This document shows positions 56,336-64,000 of a stretch of 64,000 nucleotides of DNA, piece by piece. The number at the start of each line of letters is the position of its first letter. The first letter of the stretch is position 1. The DNA lies in NCBI GenBank assembly GCA_001724995.1, contig MEFD01000019.1:124001-188000 (forward strand), written 5' to 3'. The translations under genes and the position numbers were made by a program. The notes below the pieces were generated by a model. The model was not told where the DNA came from and ran no database searches. It was given only the letters and a program-made list of their open reading frames with translations. The DNA is from Rubrivivax sp. SCN 71-131 (GTDB lineage: Bacteria > Pseudomonadota > Gammaproteobacteria > Burkholderiales > Burkholderiaceae_C).

Positions 56336-57407
56336 TGGCGATGCGGCGCGGCTTGCGCAGCGCCTTCTTGAGGGAACTGACGAGGTAGCGCGTCAGCAGA
56401 TCGATGTCGCTCGGCGTGTTCTGGATGCCGTTCCATGGGCGCGTATCCCATGGTTCCAGGGGCCACTGGCCGCTGGTCCAGGCTGTGTGGGGCGCCAGCA
56501 ACCGCAAGCCAGGTTCGAACTGGTCCCGCTCGGTTGCCCCTTCAAGGCTGTGCAGGTGGTCCATGACGAAGCCCATGGCCACGATCCCAGCGCCGTGTCG
56601 CAGTCGCGAGAATCGCGGTGCCATGCCATACCAGGCGGACCCGTATACCTTGGCCACCGCATGGAAGAACTCGCTGACCAGTTGAAACGCCCGCTCCTCG
56701 CGGTCGTCGAAATGCATCAGGCTGCGAATCGCGCCGTCAGAGGCCGAGTTCATGATCAGACGCTGCATCGCGGTGTCGCTGATCATGCCTGTCGGGTTCG
56801 TGTGCTGCCGCACCTCGCCGTGCAGCGAACTTCCACGCGTGAAGTTGAGCATGTCGACGATGCGTGCCGAGAACTTGCGTTGAGTAAAGCGCTCAGGCAA
56901 GCCCTCTACGTTGGGCAACAACTCGTAGATCAGAGTCTTAGGCAAAGGGCGCGTGTTGTTGATCAAGACGAATTGCTGGCGTAGTTCGTTGTAGTCCTTG
57001 CAGACCAGCGCAGACACGAATACCTGGAAGTCCGGCTTCTCGATCCCTGCGAGCGCCGAGAGCCTCTGCTGCCCGTCGACCACAAACCCTGGCGACTGGT
57101 CTTGCGGCACATCAATCTGGACCTGTACCAGCCCATCGGAGAGGTCTTTGACCTTCACGCCGTCAATAAACGCAACGATTACGGCGTTGGGCAGCAGTGC
57201 ATCCTCACGCGTCAGGTAGTCGCGGATGTCGCGAATGTGAGAGGCAACCTGATGCCGCTGAAACCCCTTGAGCTGCCCATCATCGGCCCGTGCAACGCGC
57301 TCGATCGCAGCGAACGTAAGCACATCTGAGGGGTGGGCGGCAAACACAAAGACATCGTGGCCTGGCGCCTGCTGTGCCCGGACTGCTTTGAATCGGTATG
57401 TGGTCAC
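56328..57407 (-). CDS. dpdB: DpdB-like DGQHR-family protein, copy 1
   Basis: A 359-residue protein of the DndB/DpdB (DGQHR) family. DGQQR is at residues 111-115, preceded by ELKGFQR-type [21 protein letters not shown] and [10 protein letters not shown], all typical. In Salmonella, DpdB acts with DpdA and its ATPase activity is needed for preQ0 insertion. The start is GTG 57407, overlapping the dpdA stop, with AAGGAG just upstream. A second, more distant copy lies on the other side of dpdA. Which copy is the true DpdB equivalent cannot be settled from sequence alone. Confidence 0.82.
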   Translation of the reverse strand: MTTYRFKAVRAQQAPGHDVFVFAAHPSDVLTFAAIERVARADDGQLKGFQRHQVASHIRDIRDYLTREDALLPNAVIVAFIDGVKVKDLSDGLVQVQIDVPQDQSPGFVVDGQQRLSALAGIEKPDFQVFVSALVCKDYNELRQQFVLINNTRPLPKTLIYELLPNVEGLPERFTQRKFSARIVDMLNFTRGSSLHGEVRQHTNPTGMISDTAMQRLIMNSASDGAIRSLMHFDDREERAFQLVSEFFHAVAKVYGSAWYGMAPRFSRLRHGAGIVAMGFVMDHLHSLEGATERDQFEPGLRLLAPHTAWTSGQWPLEPWDTRPWNGIQNTPSDIDLLTRYLVSSLKKALRKPRRIANG

Positions 57408-58699
57408 GCGGCCTCCTTGATCGTTTTGCTTAGGTGACGGTGGTAAACGGCGAGGTTGTGCATTCCCCGGCGCTTGTTACGGTTGCTCGATCGAAAGATA
57501 ATCACTTCGACGCCGATGTCGCGGCACACCGCGCAGTTGCAACTCTTCCACGGTTGGTGTTCCAGTGTGCGGTGCACAAGTGCGGCGGTCTTGTGCAGCG
57601 CTTTGTCCTGCTGCGCGGCGCCTGTACCGTCGCCGCGCAGCAGGAACTGGTGATAGTCCATCACCGCGTCCAGTGTTGCCTCCGCCGACGATGCCCCACG
57701 GTCATATGCCCGTACCTCATCCAACGCACGCCGCTCTCGCCGCAACAGATCTTCTGCGCTGAACTGACCGCGCTTGATGCCTTGCATCAGGCGTGCGTTC
57801 TCCGTGGCCTGAGGAATGCGGATGGCGGTGTAGTACTCCAGTCGACCGTCTGAGCCTTCGCTGTAGTAGTTCGCCTTCTCGTCCTTGAATGCACGGATCA
57901 GCGGCGATGTCGAATCGAAGCTTGTGATTCCGAAGCCCGTGAACTCTCGGATGCTGTCGGCTTTCGCGAAGCCAAGCAGATGAATCTCTGTCTCCGGGCG
58001 AATCCGCTCTCGGATTGCCGTCAACACGGCCTTGATGGCGTCGACCTTCAAGGGAACTAGGCCCCCGATGGCCAGATAGCGGTAGCCCATCCGCTCCAGC
58101 CGATGTGCTGCCTCGGCCATGCTCTTGGGTGACCAACCCTGCACGGGTCCGAGTGGTTCGAAGGGCATTCCCTCGCGCTTGACAAGTCCAAGGAATACCT
58201 CGGCATTCGCCAGCGTGATGGCAAACCGCTGCCGGATCGCGGCGTCGACAGCCCGCTCCGAAGGGTTGGCAAGATCGCAGTCGAAGATGATGTGGTCCGG
58301 AGAGATGCCGTGGGTAAATCCGGCTTCGGTGTAGAACTCCACCACCTCCTCGGGTGCGTAGGCTGGGACCGGATGCTCCACGTAGGCAAAGGCGCCGCAG
58401 TCACCCAGCAGCATTGCGTCCTTGAACCTCGGCCCACCATAGCGCAAGAACCGCCGAGCTCCGTCTCGCAGCAAGCGCTGCTCCTCCCTGGTGGAGTAGC
58501 GAACCTTTGAAGCTGCCACACCTGTGGCCTGCCGCACGGCGCTCATGGAAACCAGCAACCCGTCATAGGGCGCTGGGTCCATGAACTCATGTGCATAGAC
58601 GTCGGACCAGTAGCGCTCGCGGCCAGGACTGGAGCGATCGTTCAGGAAGTCGTACCCAGGGTCGACATAGTCCTGCGTATCCGAATACAGAAACTTCAT
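57404..58699 (-). CDS. dpdA: DpdA, DNA-guanine transglycosylase (TGT-like)
   Basis: A 431-residue paralogue of tRNA-guanine transglycosylase that exchanges guanine in DNA for preQ0. The candidate catalytic aspartates are D100 in LLGDCGAF (TGT has DSGGFQ) and D262 in TSFDSTSP. Zinc ligands are C387, C389, C392 and H414 in the C-x-C-x2-C...H pattern. The segment YLAIGGLVPLK is the conserved base-binding loop. ATG 58699 is one base after the dpdB2 stop. The combination with queC/D/E and dpdB rules out a tRNA-modifying TGT. Confidence 0.95.
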   Translation of the reverse strand: MKFLYSDTQDYVDPGYDFLNDRSSPGRERYWSDVYAHEFMDPAPYDGLLVSMSAVRQATGVAASKVRYSTREEQRLLRDGARRFLRYGGPRFKDAMLLGDCGAFAYVEHPVPAYAPEEVVEFYTEAGFTHGISPDHIIFDCDLANPSERAVDAAIRQRFAITLANAEVFLGLVKREGMPFEPLGPVQGWSPKSMAEAAHRLERMGYRYLAIGGLVPLKVDAIKAVLTAIRERIRPETEIHLLGFAKADSIREFTGFGITSFDSTSPLIRAFKDEKANYYSEGSDGRLEYYTAIRIPQATENARLMQGIKRGQFSAEDLLRRERRALDEVRAYDRGASSAEATLDAVMDYHQFLLRGDGTGAAQQDKALHKTAALVHRTLEHQPWKSCNCAVCRDIGVEVIIFRSSNRNKRRGMHNLAVYHRHLSKTIKEAA

Positions 58700-58700
58700 G

Positions 58701-59852
58701 CTATTTCGAGGCGATCTTGCTGGCGGCATAGGCACGCACCAGCGCGTCCTGCAGCTTCTTTACGTGGGGGGGAGTGTTCTGCACTTCGTTCCAAGCCAAC
58801 CCCAGCGTCTCCCACGTTCCCTTGGTCCAACGGCAAGACGGCGCGATTTTCTCGAGTTCACGCTGCACCGCAGCTACGTCCGAGTTGGGGGGTAGTCGCG
58901 CATAGATCGCATCCATGAGCAGGCCCATGGCCATCAAGCCAGCGCTGTGCATCAGTCGACTCTGCTTTGGGTCCTTGCCCCAAGCGTCGGGAAACACGGC
59001 CTTCACCGCCGACCAGTACGTTGTCAGGATGCGATACATCCCGGCGACATCACCGCCGCCCTCCCGTCCGACCGACTTGAACGGTGCCAAGGCCCCCAGC
59101 GGATTTGACAGACTGCTCTTGATCAGGGATAGCAGCGCGGTATCCGTGACTACTGCCTCAGACGCCCCGCGGTCCGAGGCGCGCTTGACCAGGCGATAGA
59201 ACGGCGAGGCCGGATCCTGATTGAGGGTACTCACCAGTTCCGCAGGTACCTTGCGAGCCACCAGATCCCGCGGAAGAACGAAGGTCGCGGTCTCGGGCAA
59301 CAACTCATTGATCAAGCGCGTTGGCAGGGGCCTGGCCTTGTTCACCAAGATGAACTGCTCGCGCTGCACTGAGAGCCTGTCGGACACGAAGCCAATCACA
59401 GGCACCGCCAGATCCTTGTGCTGCGCCTGGGATAGCGCAATCGATCGTTGCTGACCATCGACGATCCAGGCAACGCGCTGGCCCTCCGCATAGATCGGCA
59501 GGGTCAAGGTGCCACTCTCAGACACCCTGGTATCGCCCGCCGGCTTGCTACCACGCGAAGCTGCGAACTTCACGTCCGGCGCAAGCGCCAGGATGATGGC
59601 GTTAGGAAAGAGGACGTCGCCCTGATTGAGGTAGTCCACGATGCCTTTGACGTGCTGGCGAATCTCTGGACGTTGAAATCCCTTGAGTTCATCAGCCGCG
59701 TCACGCTCGATGCGCGAAATGTCTGCCACCTGGACGATGTCACTGCCTTTGATGAAGAACGCGTAGACGTCAAGTCCTTCACCCTGCGTGGTGTGAAGTG
59801 CGCGCACGACCAACTCCTGTCGACCGGCGGTGGTCTTCTTTGCTGCTTTCAT
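58701..59852 (-). CDS. dpdB: DpdB-like DGQHR-family protein, copy 2
   Basis: A 383-residue second DGQHR-family protein. DGQQR is at residues 132-136, preceded by ELKGFQRPEIRQHVKGIVDYLNQGDVLFPNAIILAL, clearly related to copy 1 but with an insertion before DGQQR (about 97-120). ATG 59852 lies two bases after the dpdC stop. The two copies flank dpdA, so they could be subunits of one complex or have split functions. The published Salmonella cluster has a single dpdB as far as I recall. Confidence 0.8.
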   Translation of the reverse strand: MKAAKKTTAGRQELVVRALHTTQGEGLDVYAFFIKGSDIVQVADISRIERDAADELKGFQRPEIRQHVKGIVDYLNQGDVLFPNAIILALAPDVKFAASRGSKPAGDTRVSESGTLTLPIYAEGQRVAWIVDGQQRSIALSQAQHKDLAVPVIGFVSDRLSVQREQFILVNKARPLPTRLINELLPETATFVLPRDLVARKVPAELVSTLNQDPASPFYRLVKRASDRGASEAVVTDTALLSLIKSSLSNPLGALAPFKSVGREGGGDVAGMYRILTTYWSAVKAVFPDAWGKDPKQSRLMHSAGLMAMGLLMDAIYARLPPNSDVAAVQRELEKIAPSCRWTKGTWETLGLAWNEVQNTPPHVKKLQDALVRAYAASKIASK

Positions 59853-59854
59853 CG

Positions 59855-60766
59855 TCACGCTCGCAGTTGTGCGGACAGGCCCTGCCAAAGACGGCTGAAC
59901 CGCTTCTGTTCGCAGGAGATCCGTGCTTCATCTCGCAGATAGCGCAGCAGTCTTGTGCTGCTTCCCGAGTGCCGGGTCCACTGCGCTTCTAGCACCTTCA
60001 GAATCTCGTCATCGGTCATGCGCTGACCCATCGAACGCTGTCGCCGCCGGCGAGTGGCCAGGCTCGCTGCCACCGCCTCATGAGATTCCTCTAGCGGCAT
60101 TTCCGCCGCCTGCAGTACTTCTACGAAGTGCCGCAAGGCTCGCTGAGCAAAGTCTGATCGTGTGCCGGCATAGCCGCTCACCGACTCAAGACGGTCGTCA
60201 TAGGGCATCACACAGCCCTGCAGGTGACACGGCAAGCACTGAACACCAGCAGCGGATGTGAAGATCCGCAGGGATCTGGCCCTGGCAGGTGTGACCTGCG
60301 CCAGGTCATCTTGCACCAACCGCAAGTAGCCGCTGGGCAACGCCAACAGCGTCGGCGCCTTGGCGATCAGCCTGGACAGAGGAGCCGGCGACGTGTCGGT
60401 CAACGCGTTCCACCACTGCGGGACATGGCATCCCAACGCTCTCAACCGGCGATCCAGATCCGTTCCCGCCGCCACGGTGCACTCATAGACTGGGACGGGT
60501 TGGTCGTGGCGGATCAGCCCCAGGCCTGCAGACACCACATACCAAGGAGCGCCCAGTGCTGCTGCTGCGGCCGCGGTGTCCGCAATCGATCTACCCTGGT
60601 AGAGGTTTTCAGCTGCCGTGTCGGCACTGGCCGTCCTGATAGCTCGACGCCAGGCCTGTGCCAAACGAGGCAGCGAGGCACACTCAGGCAGCGCTGCCAC
60701 ATCTACGCGATGGCGGCCAGCCTTGCGTTGAGTACAACTGGTGACGATGGCGACAGTTACAGCCAC
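59855..60766 (-). CDS. dpdC: DpdC-like protein (DUF6884/YaaA-type N-terminus), probable dPreQ0-to-dADG step
   Basis: A 303-residue protein that leads the modification operon. The N-terminal half has IVTSCTQRKAG (7-17), ENLYQGRSIADT and WYVVSAGLGLI, the pattern of DUF6884/DUF328-like folds known from deazaguanine- and nucleotide-related enzymes. The C-terminal part (about 215-303) is basic and helical. In Salmonella, DpdC is needed to turn dPreQ0 in DNA into the amide dADG, and by position and fold this is the likely equivalent. GTG 60766 was chosen because the conserved strand starts seven residues later. Confidence 0.68.
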   Translation of the reverse strand: MAVTVAIVTSCTQRKAGRHRVDVAALPECASLPRLAQAWRRAIRTASADTAAENLYQGRSIADTAAAAAALGAPWYVVSAGLGLIRHDQPVPVYECTVAAGTDLDRRLRALGCHVPQWWNALTDTSPAPLSRLIAKAPTLLALPSGYLRLVQDDLAQVTPARARSLRIFTSAAGVQCLPCHLQGCVMPYDDRLESVSGYAGTRSDFAQRALRHFVEVLQAAEMPLEESHEAVAASLATRRRRQRSMGQRMTDDEILKVLEAQWTRHSGSSTRLLRYLRDEARISCEQKRFSRLWQGLSAQLRA

Positions 60767-60806
60767 GGCGAGTGAGGACGAGATGCAGTTTTTTGAGGCC
60801 CCAGGT

Positions 60807-60836
60807 AGTGTACCGGAAGCAGTTATTTTTGCTTCG
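60807..60836 (-). promoter_or_regulatory. possible promoter/operator of the dpdC-queE operon
   Basis: The 239 bp between the DUF4400 stop and dpdC hold no gene. On the minus strand TACACT (60812-60807) is a fair -10 element, with no good -35. It adjoins an inverted repeat, GAAGC (60816-60820) with GCTTC (60831-60835), around an AT-rich patch that could be an operator. Confidence 0.35.
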
Positions 60837-61005
60837 GAGAGACGTGGAGCGAGCACTTATCCAGGCCCACGAGCGGGCGCGACCCGATGGTTCGAGGCCT
60901 GCAGTCCCTAAGCGCCTGCGCATCAATGCATGCCCGGTGCTGAACTTGCCCCTGGGAGGGGCAACCGAGAGTGAGTTGGCAGGTACTGCTGAAGGACCGT
61001 CGAAC

Positions 61006-61629
61006 CTACCCACGCCGATGAAAGTGCGCAACGCTGCGTCCCCAAAGGACAGCGAGCGTGGCCACGACGCTGGGGCTGACCAGCGGATGCACCCCGACCG
61101 GCAGCACCAACGCAACGACGGCTGCGCAGGCCAGCAGGATCGACAGGGATGCGTACAGCGCGAAGCGCTCCGGATCGTGGTGAAGGAACTCCTTGGACTT
61201 GATCACCCTGCTGATCGCGCCGTCCGCGATTGCCGTGGCAAGGAAGGCCGCCATCCAAGGCAGCCACTCCAGCATCGCAGACAGTCTGAAGGCGGCGAGC
61301 AGGACGAGTGCATCGATCGCCCGGAAGTAGCTGTTCCCGAACAGCCGCCGGTTGACGGATGCCATCTCCCTCGCCACGGCGCCGTCCACGCCGCTGGCCG
61401 CTGATGCGGTGGCGGGCGGAAGCACCGGCGTGGCCTCCCGTGCAGCACCCTGCAGGATCAGTGCACGGTCGAGTATCCGAAGCGCAGGCGCTTCGCCCCA
61501 GATCTCTACCATCGTCCGATGCTCGCTTCGGATCTGCGCCAGGAACCGTTCTGGTGGATGCGCCGACGGCAGGTAGAGCACCAGCACCAGCAGGCTGAGC
61601 AGGGCGGAGATGCTGACGACGCGGATCAC
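61006..61629 (-). CDS. DUF4400-family integrating-element membrane protein
   Basis: A 207-residue inner-membrane protein with an N-terminal transmembrane helix (about 3-22) and two or three helices in the C-terminal half. The segment SYFRAIDALVLLAAFRLSAMLEWLPWMAAFL...DGAISRVIKSKEF is typical of DUF4400 proteins encoded right after traD in MPF_F elements such as SXT. The start is GTG 61629, overlapping the traD stop by four bases. A role in DNA transfer, possibly as a TraD partner, is inferred from position. Confidence 0.85.
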   Translation of the reverse strand: MIRVVSISALLSLLVLVLYLPSAHPPERFLAQIRSEHRTMVEIWGEAPALRILDRALILQGAAREATPVLPPATASAASGVDGAVAREMASVNRRLFGNSYFRAIDALVLLAAFRLSAMLEWLPWMAAFLATAIADGAISRVIKSKEFLHHDPERFALYASLSILLACAAVVALVLPVGVHPLVSPSVVATLAVLWGRSVAHFHRRG

Positions 61630-63575
61630 GACGGGTGCCCTGTTATCGCAGCTGACGTCCGGATTGCCTTCGGCGGCGCCGCACGTACTGCGCTGGGCTC
61701 GTCCGCATCCGGGTCGAGGATCGGAAACCGCCCCTTGATGATCCGCCCGCCCGACACCGAGGCGAAGTACTGCAGGTTGGGCAGCTTGCCCAGTACGTCG
61801 GCCGGCACCATCTCCTCGAAGCTCTCGGTGAGCTGCGTCGAGTAGCTCGACGAGAAGTCGCCCAGGTGTGCATCGGCGCCGCTGCTCAGGCCCACGCGCA
61901 CCGAGTGGATCGCGGTCTTGCCGAAGGTCTCGACAACGAAGTCCTGCGTCGGCCGGTCCTTGGATCGCAGCGCGATCAGGTTGTTCAGGTTGCCCAGCGC
62001 CATGCGCGCCGCGTCTTCGCTGCCCAGCCGCTTGGCCAGGTCGGCCAGCGTCTGCATCGCGCAAGTGGTGAAGATGCCACCCTCGGCTCCCTTGTTCAGG
62101 ATCTCGATGAGCGGCTGGTTGATGACGTTAGACACCTCGTCCACGAAGAGCGAGATGCGCCGGTAGCCGCCCAGGTTGTAGCGCATGCCCGCACGCGCGG
62201 CCAGGTCGGCCAGGGCCAGCGCGCCGATCGCGGTGGCGACCGACGGATCGGGCAGGGAATCCAGGCACATGTACAGCACATGGCCGGCGCGCTCGATCTT
62301 CTCGAAGTTCATGATCGGCCGCGCATCACCAGCGTCGAAGGGGTCGGGCGACAGGCTCCGGCCGAGGTCGCCCGAGGTCAGCATCGAGAGCACCGGCAGC
62401 AGGTTGGCCGTGATCTTCTGGTAGTGCTCGCGGTTGTGGCGGAAGGTGCGCACCTGGGCGTCGAGCACCTTGTTGCGCTGCGACTGAGGGACGTGATGTT
62501 CGTAGAAGGCGACCAGGGCCAGCAGGTCCGCACTGGCCGCCTCCGACGGGCGCTTCATGTTGCCGCGGTGCGCGTCGTGCAGCAGCTTCTTCATCTCCGG
62601 CTGGTCGCGCCAGCCGGCGCCGAGCAGCCGCTCGTAGAAGCGGCGCAACGTCGCTTCCAGCACGGGCTCGATACCGCCCTCGATGTACTTGGTGAGCTTG
62701 ACCAGGTTCGGCCGCTCCTCCAGTTCCACCAGCCCCTGCACGACCACGTTCACGGCGTCCCAGCCGAAGGCGGAGAAGGCGCCAGCCGTGTCCGGCGGCA
62801 TGATCGACTGGATCCGCGAGGCGATCTCGGTGGGCTTCTGCCAGTTGAAGGTGAAGTCCAGGCGCACGCCGGCCTCAGGAAAGGCGGGGTGGAACTCGAG
62901 GAAGGTGTCGGGCTCGCGCCAGTCCTCGCAGGCGCGCTGCGTGACGCGCTTCAGGCGGCGGCTGTTCTTGGGGTCGATGACGATGACCACGTCACCGCGG
63001 CGCACGGCCTGCGTCACCAGGTTGGCCAGCGCCACGCCCTTGCCGGACTGGGTGGTGCCCACCAGCAAGGTGCCGCCTTCGAAGTTCTGCAGCGGCCGGT
63101 GCAGGGCCACCTCGCGGGGCTCGACGCCATGGATGTAGGGCAGGCCGATCTCGGCATCGGGTTGCGGGCGTGCGTCGTAGCCCAGCACCTGCAGCAGGCG
63201 GGGCGAGACGGTGAACTCGCGGTAGTCGACCTTGGCCAGTTCGTAGAGACGCTGCGAGTGGACGGGCCGCCACTCGAAGCCAAAGCCCAGGAACACCGCG
63301 TCAGGCTTCTCCGTCCAGCGGGCGACGGCCCCTGTGCTCAGCACCTGGATGCCGCGGCCGGAGAGCGAGGCGCGCAGCACGAGGGTGTGAACACCCTGCG
63401 CCAGCCGCAGGACGCCCATCGCCAGGCAGAAGCCAGCGAGCGGGAGTGCGAGCTGTCGCGGGAGCAGGCCCAGTCCGCCGGTGACTGCGAAGAACAGCAG
63501 GGCGGATGCCCAGACGGCGGCGGCGTACACCTCGTAGGCGCGCCGCCAGGGCATCTCGTAGCGGCGCATCAGCAT
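61626..63575 (-). CDS. traD: type IV coupling protein TraD
   Basis: A 649-residue hexameric ATPase that couples the relaxosome to the secretion channel. Two N-terminal transmembrane helices (about 13-35 and 40-60) precede Walker A GTTQSGKG (about residues 167-174). Walker B is LFVDEVSNV near 475. MQTLADLAKRLGSEDAARMALGNLNNLIALRSKD is the conserved TraD segment further on. ATG 63575 starts MLMRRYEMPWR, the usual N-terminus in this element family. It follows the upstream gene by one base. Confidence 0.95.
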   Translation of the reverse strand: MLMRRYEMPWRRAYEVYAAAVWASALLFFAVTGGLGLLPRQLALPLAGFCLAMGVLRLAQGVHTLVLRASLSGRGIQVLSTGAVARWTEKPDAVFLGFGFEWRPVHSQRLYELAKVDYREFTVSPRLLQVLGYDARPQPDAEIGLPYIHGVEPREVALHRPLQNFEGGTLLVGTTQSGKGVALANLVTQAVRRGDVVIVIDPKNSRRLKRVTQRACEDWREPDTFLEFHPAFPEAGVRLDFTFNWQKPTEIASRIQSIMPPDTAGAFSAFGWDAVNVVVQGLVELEERPNLVKLTKYIEGGIEPVLEATLRRFYERLLGAGWRDQPEMKKLLHDAHRGNMKRPSEAASADLLALVAFYEHHVPQSQRNKVLDAQVRTFRHNREHYQKITANLLPVLSMLTSGDLGRSLSPDPFDAGDARPIMNFEKIERAGHVLYMCLDSLPDPSVATAIGALALADLAARAGMRYNLGGYRRISLFVDEVSNVINQPLIEILNKGAEGGIFTTCAMQTLADLAKRLGSEDAARMALGNLNNLIALRSKDRPTQDFVVETFGKTAIHSVRVGLSSGADAHLGDFSSSYSTQLTESFEEMVPADVLGKLPNLQYFASVSGGRIIKGRFPILDPDADEPSAVRAAPPKAIRTSAAITGHPS

Positions 63576-63576
63576 G

Positions 63577-64000
63577 TCAGGGTTCCTCGTGCGCAGCCGG
63601 CTCGAAGGCGGCAAGGTCGAAACCATCGATGCAGGCTGCGGCGACGACCAGCCCGATGGTCGGTTCGCCGCGGAAGTCGGCCGTGATGGTGGCCGGGCCA
63701 TCCCGCCTGGCATGAACCAGCAGGCCGACGTCGGTCAGCGCTCGACCCGCCAGCGCGGGCTGCACGCCACGGACCTCCAGTTCAGCAAGCGGCACGAACA
63801 GGCCGGCCGCGATGGGTGCGGCGGCTGCTGCGCTGCCCGGCCCGTTGAGGGTGCTGACGATGGCCGCGAGGGCATGGCGCACGGCTGGGTTCAGGCGCAT
63901 CGGCGCGTTCAGCTTGAAGGTCGGCGCCGCGGCCGGCGGCGGGGAGGGCGGAGGGGGCGGCGACGGGACTGCCAGGACGGCAACGACAGCAGGGGGCGGT
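63577..64000 (-). CDS. 3' end of a transfer gene upstream of traD, possibly relaxase TraI
   Basis: The frame is open to the window edge, so the gene is partial. About 140 residues are visible: a very Pro/Ala-rich stretch, then FKLNAPMRLNPAVRHALAAIV and a compact domain with LFVPLAELEVRGVQPALAGRALTDVGLLV. In related elements the MobH relaxase TraI lies directly upstream of traD, and its C-terminus has a comparable small domain after a linker. That identity is inferred from position and is weak by sequence. Confidence 0.45.
   Translation of the reverse strand, partial: PPPAVVAVLAVPSPPPPPSPPPAAAPTFKLNAPMRLNPAVRHALAAIVSTLNGPGSAAAAAPIAAGLFVPLAELEVRGVQPALAGRALTDVGLLVHARRDGPATITADFRGEPTIGLVVAAACIDGFDLAAFEPAAHEEP

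Larger units (their letters stand above)
36330..60766. other. Dpd island: 7-deazaguanine DNA modification and restriction system
   Basis: Fifteen genes in two tightly packed convergent operons. The plus operon is dpdE-F-G-H-I-J-K-D and the minus operon is dpdC-dpdB2-dpdA-dpdB1-queC-queD-queE. Most neighbours overlap by 4 to 14 bases or are a few bases apart. The gene content matches the Dpd islands described in Salmonella Montevideo, in which preQ0 and its amide (dADG) replace guanine in DNA and dpdC-K restrict unmodified DNA. No folE is present here. The island interrupts the transfer gene block between the DUF4400 gene and the pilus genes. Confidence 0.9.
7069..64000. mobile_element. integrative and conjugative element, left part (right end not in window)
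   Basis: From the integrase onward nearly all backbone genes belong to an F-type conjugation system (traD, DUF4400, traA, L, E, K, B, V, C, trbI, W, U, trbC, N, F, H, G) with two cargo regions. The integrase sits at the junction with chromosomal icd, as expected for one end of an ICE. The right end, the origin of transfer, the relaxase body and the second attachment site are outside the window, so the exact left boundary is also unproven. Confidence 0.85.

Noticed and set aside
57404-58699. tRNA-guanine transglycosylase for queuosine.
   Set aside because: The catalytic segment differs (GDCGAF instead of DSGGFQ) and it sits between two DGQHR proteins and next to queC/D/E in a Dpd island, which fits DNA modification.
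60772-61404. Plus-strand frame starting in the gap upstream of dpdC.
   Set aside because: Most of it is antisense to the DUF4400 gene and it has no recognisable domain; the gap part looks like promoter sequence.
1-64000. CRISPR arrays, rRNA, tRNA and insertion sequences.
   Set aside because: No regularly spaced repeats, no rRNA- or tRNA-like stretches and no transposase genes were seen on either strand.

Overview
The window is GC-rich DNA from a betaproteobacterium, most likely a Burkholderiales member. This rests on overall protein likeness (the short beta-type FixH-like protein, the ccoNOQP order, an Fnr regulator and HemN). No rRNA or tRNA is present, so species is not assigned. Two parts are seen: a chromosomal segment (1 to about 7.1 kb) and the left part of a large integrative and conjugative element (ICE) that runs off the right edge.

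Chromosomal segment: the 3' end of ccoN, then ccoO, ccoQ, ccoP and a small FixH-like gene encode the high-affinity cbb3 oxidase. A convergent Fnr-family regulator, an oxygen-independent coproporphyrinogen dehydrogenase (hemN), a TauE/SafE-like membrane protein and isocitrate dehydrogenase (icd) follow. This is a microaerobic respiration locus. A strong intrinsic terminator follows icd.

ICE backbone: a P4-type tyrosine integrase starts 200 bp after icd. The transfer genes are of the F type (MPF_F) and nearly all lie on the minus strand. Read in the transcribed direction from the right edge they are: the 3' end of an unknown transfer gene, traD, a DUF4400 gene, [Dpd cargo], a small repeated-motif protein, a lytic transglycosylase, an OmpA-like lipoprotein, pilin traA, traL, traE, traK, traB, dsbC, traV, traC, trbI, an S26 peptidase, a small secreted protein, traW, traU, trbC, [second cargo], traN, a small secreted protein, traF, traH and traG. 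Two of these look damaged: traF has an in-frame amber stop and traH has lost the frame of its signal peptide.

Cargo 1 (36.3-60.8 kb) is a complete Dpd island, the 7-deazaguanine DNA modification and restriction system. The minus-strand operon dpdC-dpdB2-dpdA-dpdB1-queC-queD-queE makes preQ0, inserts it into DNA and probably converts it to the amide. The plus-strand operon dpdE-F-G-H-I-J-K-D encodes the helicase, ATPase and nuclease-like proteins thought to do restriction. The two operons converge with 46 bp between them. Unusual points are two DGQHR-type DpdB paralogues around dpdA, and a QueD made of three fused domains whose catalytic residues are divided among the domains.

Cargo 2 (17.2-21.7 kb) lies between traN and trbC. 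It has two adjacent genes with PD-(D/E)XK-type nuclease signatures, one of them CoiA/DUF6035-like, and a divergent unknown gene. It is a candidate for an uncharacterised defence or DNA-processing module.
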